Positions 56,332 to 64,000 of a stretch of 64,000 bases of DNA are shown here, piece after piece. The position numbers and the translations under genes are program-made. The notes below the pieces were generated by a model. That model worked only from the letters and a program-made list of their open reading frames with translations, was not told the DNA's origin and did not search any database. Each line of letters starts with the position of its first letter. Position 1 is the stretch's first letter. Source of the stretch: Cubamyces lactineus (lineage: Eukaryota > Basidiomycota > Agaricomycetes > Polyporales > Polyporaceae). The stretch is from positions 620,001-684,000 of the forward strand of contig JACDTU010000014.1 in NCBI GenBank assembly GCA_022376465.1. The letters are read 5' to 3'.

Positions 56332-57231
56332 ATGACAACGGCTTTCGGTTTCTTCAGTCTAGCTATCCTCTCTGTCTCGCCTTTGAGCAGCGTTCTTGCG
56401 GCTCACGTCCCCCGTGCGGTATCTCCATTTATCACGGAACCCAACGCGATTTCAGTCTGGCCGTTGGGCTCTGTACAAACCGTCGAATGGTGCGTGTTTG
56501 GACGGATATTGGTGAGAAGTCACGAGTAGTATTACTGACATCGGTGCGCGGCGACAGGATCACCGATGGCCTCGACCTGGACGACGTCGAAGGAACAGTG
56601 TTATTGGGATATGTTCAGACTGACGGGAACGTGACGCTTTGGAAAGGTGCGTTCTCATCTACGGCGTTGCACATTGGAGTGGGCTCATCCCGTATGCTTT
56701 TCGGTACAGATCAGCCCCTTGCGGAAAACGTCGCCTTATCGGATGGCGTAGTTAACGTTCGCTGTCCGTTGAATCTGCCTACGACTCTGCGTTACGTTGT
56801 TGCATGTAAGTGCCTCTATACGCGCATTGCAGACTTCGCGGTTGATACGAGAGCATCTCCTCGCAGTGCTCGGCGATGAGAGTAACATTAGTCCTATATT
56901 CGAAATCGAGGACGTGCAAAACCCCGTGCCAACGAACGGTAGTGCAAGCTACCCGGTCACGCTCCAGACGGCCGGGAATGTCCCATCCGCTACAATCACG
57001 CACACAAGCGTCATCGCCACTATTCCACCAGCCGGCTCGACGCAACCATCTAGCTCGACAACGTCTCCGACCATGTCCATCTCAGCGACTAGTGTACAAG
57101 CATCAGCGGCAGCCAAGCCTAGTACAAGTCAGAGCAACAATAGCGCTCTGGAAAGATCGTGTACGCTCAACAGCGGCTTGCTGTTGATTGCCACGGGACT
57201 GTCCGCCTTTGTGTCTGGGATCATGCTCTAG
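56332..57231 (+). CDS. Kre9/KNH-like GPI-anchored protein, paralog B
   Basis: Exons 56332-56489, 56558-56646, 56710-56805 and 56867-57231 are in phase and encode 235 aa, the same length as paralog A. A signal peptide (residues 1 to about 23) leads into PRAVSPFITEPNAISVWPLG, SVQTVEWITDGLDLDDVEGT, LLGYVQTDGNVTLWK, DQPLAENVALSDGVVNVRCP and LGDESNISPIFEIEDV. The Ser/Thr-rich stalk shares NVPSATITHTSV with paralog A. The hydrophobic end LLLIATGLSAFVSGIML suits GPI anchoring. A and B form a subgroup by the PRAVSP start, the 89-nt second exon and the LNLP..RYVVA segment. Confidence 0.88.
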
Positions 57232-57731
57232 GTAAGTTCAAATCTTGTGCTTCAAACGCTCCGTTGCAGTTGACAAAGGCTCATGTGCTAGGGATTAACT
57301 CATGAGATCTATGAACGTTGCATCATCGTAGGTTAAATATTAATGCATCCATTTACCGGTGACCTCATGCGACCGGAGCATAATCTCGGATCGGAGTCTA
57401 AGTACTACGTCCTATACGAAATCAACAGCCTTACAATGCTATGCGTGCTGCTGCAGGGGGCAGGTAAGAAACACACAGCCGCCAGTGGTCCCCCGACTCC
57501 GGAATGCGCGGATGCCGCGGCCGCGCATGCACTATTACATAGCGCCCTTCTTCTCGTGATAGCGCCGGCTAAGCAATGTCACCACAGTCAGGTCTGCCTA
57601 TGTAATTCGTCCGCCCTGTGGGCTTCTATCTTAGTGCCCGACTGCATCAGTTACCGTCTATACAGACGATGGGCGAAGGATAACTTCAGAACGCCTGGCT
57701 GGGTCTGCTTCTGTCCATCATCACGCCTCCC
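57232..57731. other. Spacer between KNH-like paralogs B and C
   Basis: About 500 bp without a supportable gene; contains the downstream region of B and the promoter of C. No TATA box stands out. Confidence 0.4.
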
Positions 57732-58601
57732 ATGCGTCGACCTTCCGGTCTGCCTGCGCTGCTGACGGTATTAACTTTCGGCAGCTCCCTCGCGCAGCCT
57801 CTCTTTGCACCGCCTATACTGAGTCCAAACGCTTCCAGTGTGTGGACGACAGGTAGTGTCCAGTCCGTTCGTTGGTAGGCTATCCGTTTTCTTTCAGATT
57901 TCCAGGATCCACCCTGAGGCGATTCATATACAGGGATAACGGAGGGCTGGACATACCTCCTAACAAACATGGAGAGGTCGTCTTAGGCTATTACGATCCC
58001 CTAGATGATGATCCAGGTAGTGGACACGAGTACTATGGTAAGCACAAGAATTCCGTTCATGCCTTAGTCTCGTGGTAGGATCGAGCTGACGCATTTCGGA
58101 CTTGTCTACAGACCAACCGCTCGCCAACGGCTTTCTCGTCTCAGACGAAGTCGTCAACGTCGTAGTTCCCAACACCATTCCGAGCGGACACTACTACTAC
58201 ATATTGCGTACGTGAATCTCTTGTCCGTGGCGCTCCGCGCGCTGTGCGCTGACAGATGCTCGCAACGCTGCGCAGTTCTTGGCGATGTTCGCAATCAAAG
58301 CGCGGTCTTCTCCATCAACAATCCTGCGAGCCCATCGACACTGACGACTAATCTGACGTTCCCCTCGACGATTTCCGTTGGCGGCGCTCCCTCCGCGACT
58401 GTGAGCCACTGGTCACCCAGTGGTACTGGAACTGGGACCTCGCCTCTGACGTCTGCGGGTACGACATCACCTTCTGCAGGGAGCACGTCCGCAACTTCAA
58501 CTGCGACACAGACCAACGGTACCTCTGATGGGCGGAAGCTGTCAGCGAGCTGCATACCTGGCTTCTTCCTGAGCGCTCTGCTTGTTCTTCTTGCGATGTG
58601 A
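57732..58601 (+). CDS. Kre9/KNH-like GPI-anchored protein, paralog C
   Basis: Exons 57732-57874, 57934-58037, 58112-58207 and 58276-58601 are in phase, 222 aa. The signal peptide ends in FGSSLAQ. The domain reads PLFAPPILSPNASSVWTTGS, VQSVRWDNGGLDIPPNKHGE, VVLGYYDPLDDD, DQPLANGFLVSDEVVNVVVP, SGHYYYIL and LGDVRNQSAVFSINNP. The stalk is Ser/Thr/Gly-rich with NLTFPSTISVGGAPSATVSH, a motif shared with D to F. The C-terminus FFLSALLVLLAM is a GPI-type hydrophobic tail. Closest to paralog D, with identical exon 2 and exon 3 lengths (104 and 96 nt). Confidence 0.87.
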
Positions 58602-58805
58602 AGTCTGCGCGTAGAGCCTTCGAATAGATACCATGATCTACGCCTGCTTCGAGCTGGCCGCGCATAATCCGGAGGTTCACCAGGATGGCCGCTGGCAAGA
58701 TCATCATCAGCGTCTGCGGGATTAGCTGTCTAACCTAATCACTGCGGCCATGTGTAAGGAGGACACTGGCGACCCAGTGCGCAATCCTTGCTTTCCCCAC
58801 ACACC

Positions 58806-59696
58806 ATGCACTGCTGTCTTGCTGTTCTTCAGGCTCTATATGCGGTGTTCTTATGGAGTGGCTGTTTCGCGCAGCCTCTCTTTGGGCCGATTATGCTCAC
58901 TCCTAATTCCTCGACGGTGTGGACTGTAGGGAGTGTGGAGTCAGTCCGCTGGTGCGTATATCACCTGCCGCTCATAATCTCATGCGATGATCACATACAC
59001 ATTATGCGGCACAGGGACAACAGAGGCTTGGATATTCCTGCGAATCACCACGGGTCGATCGTATTGGGATACTACGATCCCTACAGTCAATTGCCAGACG
59101 TCGGACACAACTTCCTTGGCAAGTAATTCAAACTTAGTGTCGCGCGCGCGAGGGGTTGATATTTACTCTCGCGCGCAGATCAACCACTCGCAGAGGGATT
59201 CCTGATTTCAGACGAGGTCGTGAACGTTTTAGTCCCTCCCAACCTCCCGAGTGGGAAGTACTACTATCTATTGCGTACGTCCACGCCGCGGACGGGCTGT
59301 GCTATCGCTCGTCCGTAGTGACATGGCTCATTGACTCGAACATGCATTTTAGTGGGTGGAGACGCTCAAAACGAGACGGCCGTCTTCGCCATCGACGATC
59401 CCGCTCTCCCATCTACCACGGCCATGAACCTCACATTTCCTACGGCAATCTCAGTCGGTCAAGCTCCATCCGCCACAGCGAGCTCTTGGATGCCAAGTAG
59501 CACTTCCGGCGTCACTTCACCAGTAGCGACGTCTTCAAACGCGACCTCGGCGACTGCAACGTCGAGGACCGCGTCATCTCCGAATTCGACGAGTACACAT
59601 ACTACAACTGGGGGATCGTGCGCAGGGGCAGAAATCGGATGGGCTCGTTTTGCAACTCCCCTCACTGTGTTCTGGATCCTCTCACTCATGATGTAA
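58806..59696 (+). CDS. Kre9/KNH-like GPI-anchored protein, paralog D (GC-AG intron)
   Basis: Exons 58806-58951, 59015-59118, 59179-59274 and 59353-59696 are in phase, 229 aa. A signal peptide ending CFAQ is followed by PLFGPIMLTPNSSTVWTVGS, VESVRWDNRGLDIPANHHGS, IVLGYYDPYSQLPDVGH, then DQPLAEGFLISDEVVNVLVP, SGKYYYLL, and GGDAQNETAVFAIDDP. The stalk has NLTFPTAISVGQAPSATAS. The C-terminus WARFATPLTVFWILSLMM suits a GPI signal. The second intron (59119-59178) starts with GCAAGT instead of GT; homology to paralog C fixes the boundary and phase. Confidence 0.86.
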
Positions 59697-60159
59697 CCAG
59701 ACGAAGGCTTGTGCGCTCACTTATCCTTACAGAGCATCCAGTGAGTGACAAAATCTCGCCATTCGCGGGACATTGCGAGTGCCGCAGTGAACCAGAACAG
59801 ATTGTGCTATGGATTACAAGACCTCACAATATTGTCCGACGGCCATTGTATTTCCAGAAGGCGCGTTTTGTTCGAGTCTCCGAGCTGCCCACAAACGGGT
59901 GTTTCCATGAGGCGCCAGCGCCCATCGTGGTGGCATGATTTGCAGGAACGGCACAGCCGCTAAGTAGCAGGCCGCCCGAGGTCCCGAGCGGTGCTTGCCC
60001 GCCGGAAATTGTGAATAAGCGGCGAGCGCGAGTTTACAATCCCGATTCAATGATGTCGGGCGGGAAGGTCTTGCATGTATACCTGGCCTTGTCCTATCAG
60101 TAGGTCCTCAGTCCTGTCGCCATCGCACCGCCTTGAGAGGCACTAGAGACTGGCCTTCC
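59697..60159. other. Spacer between KNH-like paralogs D and E
   Basis: About 460 bp with the 3' region of D and the promoter of E. No gene or repeat recognised. Confidence 0.4.
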
Positions 60160-61011
60160 ATGTCTCATCACCGTCGCTCCTTGGGCGTACTAGCCCTCCT
60201 TGCTGCCTACGCCTGGGTTGGTTGTGTTGCACAAAATAGCATATTCGAGCCAACGATATTGAGTCCCAATGGCTCGAGCGTTTGGACTGTAGGGAGCGTG
60301 CAGACGGTTCGTTGGTGCGTGTGTCATGATTCCTTCCTGGTGGTAGTGAGATTCCGTGACGTGTTGCTCATCCGAGGCATGGTCCAGGGACAACCATGGT
60401 ACCGGCTTTGCTACGGGCAAGACGGGATTGGTCGCACTAGCGTATTTCGATCCAACTGCCACGACGGGCAATTGGGGAAACGATTATCGCGGTGAGCGCA
60501 TCTGCTCAGGACATTGTCTCTCCGGACTGACGCTACCACCGTAGGACAGCCATTAGCTGAAGGCTTCTCTATCGCGGACCAAGTCGTCAATATCGTGGTT
60601 CCGGATGTACCAACAGGGAACTTCTACTATATCCTGAGTATGTCGAGATACTCTCCCTTCGATTTTGCGTGGTCTAAATGTTATGCGTCAGTGCTCGATG
60701 CTGCGAATGGTGGAAGCCCTCTCTTCACCATCATCAACCCCGCCTCGCCGAAAGAATCCACCGCGAACATCACGTTCCCAACCTCGCTCTCCATCAGCTC
60801 TGCGCCTCCCGCTACTCCGATCCCGCAATCGACCCAGACGAGCAGTTCTGGAGCTGCAACCTCTGCAACTGCCCCTAGTGGCTCGCCCACAGCTTCATCG
60901 ACTCCGACGCCCACCAGCAGTACTTCTGGTGGATGCCGGCACATAATGGAACGCGGAAGGGTATGGATATTCCTGCCTTTGCTTGGATTCGCCGCCGCCG
61001 CAGTCGTATAA
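60160..61011 (+). CDS. Kre9/KNH-like GPI-anchored protein, paralog E
   Basis: Exons 60160-60314, 60388-60491, 60545-60637 and 60692-61011 are in phase, 223 aa. Signal peptide MSHHRRSLGVLALLAAYAWV up to about CVAQ, then IFEPTILSPNGSSVWTVGSV, QTVRWDNHGTGFATGKTGLV, ALAYFDPTATTGNWG, GQPLAEGFSIADQVVNIVVP, TGNFYYIL and AANGGSPLFTIINP. Exon 4 begins the ANITFPTSLSISSAPPAT block and ends in a hydrophobic WIFLPLLGFAAAAVV tail. The GYYDP motif of C and D is changed to AYFDP. An upstream in-frame extension lacks an ATG, so 60160 is the start. Confidence 0.86.
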
Positions 61012-61954
61012 GGTGTCCGGCTGAGGGCTGCTCGACTCGTACTAACGCGAACGTCTACATTCTATACTCATAAACCACTGGTTCCTTGGCGTCGTCCGTT
61101 GAATATATGGTGTTGCCAACACAAACAGTCTGTCTGTCGATATCTGCAGTCCAGTCAGTGCACATATGTTTCCCAGGTCAACATCCGAGTTGCCCGACAA
61201 GATCCCAAGCGTGAGCTCTGACACGGTCGTGACGCGTCCACGTGCATATGTGACCCGCGTGCCACTGCGCCACCGCGGCCGCCCTCTTGACAGTCACGAC
61301 AGTCCTTGACTGCAGGGACCGTGACTGGCAGAGTGACTATGATTTGCCTCGACATGGTCTCCTAACTTGAACTGGGGAGAAGTCTGTACGCCCTCAAAAT
61401 TGATACTTGAATGCTCACCTGTATGCAATACGGCAACCGTAGACTCTGGCGAAATATGAGTGGTGACTGTATGCAACGAACTGTCCTGATCGGGCCCTTG
61501 AATCCGGTACTCTGCCGTGGCCCTCTACACAAAATCATATTCGACTCCTTCTGACTCCTGGAGAATACTTAAGCTCTAAAGCCAGAAGGAACCGATTAGG
61601 TAAGGTCTATCCATGCCTGCATTGCACGTAGAGAACTGATATTTCTACTCTTCGGAGCATCCAGCTCGTTTTGAACATCCACCCTCTTAACTTGTCCTCA
61701 GCGATTCGCGTGCACGCACCTGGTAGCGAAACTCATTCGTTGCATTCTCGACAACTGCGGAATTGATTGGCATGTGGTTCCCTCTCTAAATCCGCTTCGT
61801 TCTCAGGGAGACATGCGGTAACTGTCCATCAAAAGGCACATGTAAGAGCTGTCAATGCTGCGGCCTTGTTATAGGCACAGTCATCCTATGGTATATCTGT
61901 AGACTTCGGAGCAATCTACCTCCTCCTTCATCATCTGAGGCCGCACACCTAAGC
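61012..61954. other. Spacer between KNH-like paralogs E and F
   Basis: About 940 bp, the longest gap among the last four paralogs. No gene or remnant of a further KNH-like copy could be recognised on either strand. Confidence 0.4.
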
Positions 61955-62794
61955 ATGGCATTGCTGTTTGTGATGCCTTTCTATCTACACATACTTCTCG
62001 CTATCGCTGCAGTCCTCGACGTCTTCCATGGCTGTTTAGCGCAACTCCTCTTCGACCCCACCATCTTGAGACCAGGCGGCGCAGATGTTTGGACGGTAGG
62101 CGAGGTGGAAACGGTCAAGTGGTAAGTGACCCTTACAAGATTATCTGATATGCGAACTCTGGCGTCCAATACTCTCGTCATCAACCAGGAGCAATCGTGG
62201 TTTGCAGCTTCCGGGTCAGGTAGGACAGGTCTTCTTGGGCTATATGAACCCAGAATCAGGGGATTTCGTCAACTACTTTGGTATGTATACCCGCATGTGG
62301 TTCCGCTGGAAACGCCGTACTGAAGGCAATTGCAGAACAGCCTCTTGCGAGTAATGTCGTCCTTGACAACAAAGAAGTCAACGTCATCGTGCCAGACCTC
62401 CCAACTGGCGACTTCTACTACATCATCTGTGAGTTTCTTCTACACCCTCATGGTCAAAGCGACGGACCGCCTCTGACGAAGCGTGCCAGTGGCCGGAGAG
62501 AATGCGAACCAGAGTCCTTTATTCTCGATACTCAACCCGGCCGCCCCTCACGAATCCATCGCGAACGTCACGTTTCCTCCCAGTATCTCAGTCAGCACGG
62601 GCCCGCCTGTGACGCTGAGTACTTCGAGTCCTGCGGAGACCACTGCCACCAGTTCATTCAGCACCCAACCGCAGGCCTCGTCTGTGATGGCGTCGCCTGT
62701 GGGTTCTGGATCTTGTCGGAAAGCGAGAAACTTGCACAGTTCGTCGGGTTTATATGCAGTGGGATTGGCTGTAGTCGTGGCCTGGTACATTTGA
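61955..62794 (+). CDS. Kre9/KNH-like GPI-anchored protein, paralog F
   Basis: Exons 61955-62121, 62189-62280, 62336-62428 and 62490-62794 are in phase, 218 aa. Signal peptide up to about CLAQ, then LLFDPTILRPGGADVWTVGE, VETVKWSNRGLQLPGQVGQV, FLGYMNPESGDFVNYF, EQPLASNVVLDNKEVNVIVP, TGDFYYII, and AGENANQSPLFSILNPAAPH. The stalk is short, with NVTFPPSISVSTGPPVTLST, and the C-terminus LYAVGLAVVVAWYI suits GPI anchoring. Exon 2 is 92 nt, unlike the 104 nt of C to E, and the GSV motif is changed to GEV, so F is the most diverged of the C-F subgroup. Confidence 0.85.
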
Positions 62795-63312
62795 ATGAAC
62801 GCAATGGGCGTCGGAATCTACAAGTGCGTGACCCACGATACCTGAATTCTAGCTGACTTCTGCTGAACACAAGACTGTCTCGTTGTCGACAGTTGTTCCT
62901 GCGAAATCGTGAACCCTCCGGATCATACAATGTCATCACCTACATGATATGTTCGTCCTCGTCGCATGATTCCTACGGATGCAGAGATGGCATGACACTA
63001 CAAGACTGCGTGACCAGGTATTCTGTCCTGTAATCCTCGCGACACTCGTGTACATGACCAACTTGATCGAGAAGACTTTGCGTGGAACCGAACAAGATCG
63101 AGGGGACCAGTCGATCACGACAAATCCAACCGCGTCGTGTTCGTCACGTCCTGCATATGAGGCTTACGTCGTAGCGTGAACGGACCGTCCTTCAAGCATT
63201 CTCTTTCGACCACATCCTATTCTACAAGCCCAGGATCGTTCAGCTCATCACGGCCGACTCACTCGTACTACAGCACTTCTACTCCGCCACTCACACTCAT
63301 TTCAGCCCCAAC
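62795..63312. other. Spacer before the partial right-edge gene
   Basis: About 520 bp without a recognised gene. Confidence 0.4.
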
Positions 63313-64000
63313 ATGCCTGGCACCATCATCCCTGGTTCAATAGATTCGCTCATCGACGATGTGGGTATCTACCTCCAATCCTCATTGATCTCGCGCAGAC
63401 ATTCATCGACTTTGGTGGCTTTTCAGCTTTGCGCGGATTTCGCGAGGCTGGCCCCGGAGAACAAGTTCACCCGCACCGATCCGGCGAAAGTCATCCCTTC
63501 CTTCCTGCGTCACAGCATTCGGAAACCTCTGCTGCGTCCAGCTGAACTGCCGGACGTCTCCTCCGGCGGGTTTCTCCCTGCGGTCGTGGGAGCAGAAGGC
63601 GAGGACATTGTGGGTGTGGACGGCCTTCCCGCGGATCAAACTGAGGAGGAAAGAGAGGATAGTCAGGTCCGTAATCAGCTTCCCTCACTTCGGCATGCCT
63701 ATGAGACGATATGGCGATGCCTCCCTCCACAGGCCCCTGCATCTGAGTCTTTCTCGGACGACACGCTCATCATGAGCCCGGCGCTCAAGATGTCGAAACC
63801 GGATATGTCTGGGGAGGTTAGTCCACCCTCTCATTCCCCATGTCGTGAGCAACTTACAAGAAATATGCAGTGCAAGGTTCGTCTATGTCCGTTCCGCCTG
63901 CTAGGCTCGTTCACATGGTTGCAACAGGACGTTGAGGATCGCATAACGTCCTCTGAGTTACTGATCCCAGAGTCAAATCCAAACCACACCATAGGCAGTC
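63313..64000 (+). CDS. Unrecognised gene, 5' part, runs off the window
   Basis: I do not recognise a family. A plausible model starts at ATG 63313 (MPGTIIPGSIDSLIDD) with exons 63313-63360, 63427-63666 and 63733-63816, all in phase, giving LCADFARLAPENKFTRTDPA, KVIPSFLRHSIRKPLLRPAE, a valine/glycine-rich VVGAEGEDIVGVDGLP segment, and an acidic DQTEEEREDSQ stretch. Beyond 63816 a very small exon (TGCAAG, around 63871) and an exon starting near 63928 with DVEDRITSSELLIPESN would keep the frame. The layout of short ordered N-terminus then acidic linker is reminiscent of the unknown gene at 49688, but I see no sequence similarity. The 3' end is outside the window. Confidence 0.5.
   Translation, partial: MPGTIIPGSIDSLIDDVGIYLQSSLISRRHSSTLVAFQLCADFARLAPENKFTRTDPAKVIPSFLRHSIRKPLLRPAELPDVSSGGFLPAVVGAEGEDIVGVDGLPADQTEEEREDSQVRNQLPSLRHAYETIWRCLPPQAPASESFSDDTLIMSPALKMSKPDMSGEVSPPSHSPCREQLTRNMQCKVRLCPFRLLGSFTWLQQDVEDRITSSELLIPESNPNHTIGS

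Overview
The window looks like a piece of an Agaricomycete (Basidiomycota) nuclear chromosome, probably from a polypore-like mushroom. The genes are dense, run on both strands, and are cut by many short GT-AG introns, mostly 45-80 nt. The families fit: DUF6534 membrane protein, HET-domain protein, Kre9/KNH-like GPI proteins, a CmcJ/AsaB-like enzyme pair, and single-copy housekeeping genes (Mrt4, deoxyhypusine hydroxylase, Cdc37, Mcm1-like MADS box, Red1/ZFC3H1-like). The genus is an inference from gene content only. All exon models were built by eye and checked for reading-phase agreement. No rRNA, tRNA or CRISPR was seen.

Layout: 0.9-2.4 kb (-) DUF6534 membrane protein; 4.1-5.1 kb (+) CmcJ/AsaB-like enzyme, copy 1; 5.2-6.2 kb (-) Mrt4, divergent from 6.4-7.7 kb (+) deoxyhypusine hydroxylase; 8.76-11.90 kb repeat copy 1; 12.4-14.4 kb (-) HET-domain protein; 14.9-16.8 kb (+) adaptin-binding p34/IRC6-like; 17.8-18.8 kb (+) CmcJ/AsaB-like enzyme, copy 2; 18.81-21.94 kb repeat copy 2 in inverse orientation; 24.3-25.6 kb (-) MADS-box factor; 25.8-32.4 kb GC-rich stretch without a supportable gene; 32.4-36.1 kb (-) a 14-exon SAM-dependent methyltransferase; 37.3-39.1 kb (-) Cdc37; 41.0-41.6 kb (+) secreted double-psi beta-barrel protein; 42.3-43.6 kb (+) histidine phosphatase; 43.9-47.5 kb (+) zf-C3H1 protein; 48.3-62.8 kb (+) six Kre9/KNH-like GPI-anchored paralogs, interrupted after the first by an unrecognised Ser/Asp-rich gene (49.7-52.7 kb) and a diverged repeat copy (about 53.4-53.8 kb); 63.3 kb onward (+) a partial unrecognised gene.

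Two structures dominate. The first is a pair of about 3.13-kb repeats in inverted orientation. They bracket the HET-domain gene, the p34-like gene and the second CmcJ/AsaB copy. They carry paired hairpins, and one hairpin type also sits inside an unusually long intron of the methyltransferase gene. The second is the KNH-like array, whose six members share one intron-phase pattern and so arose by local duplication. Several genes use very short exons (12, 14, 15, 16 and 18 nt).
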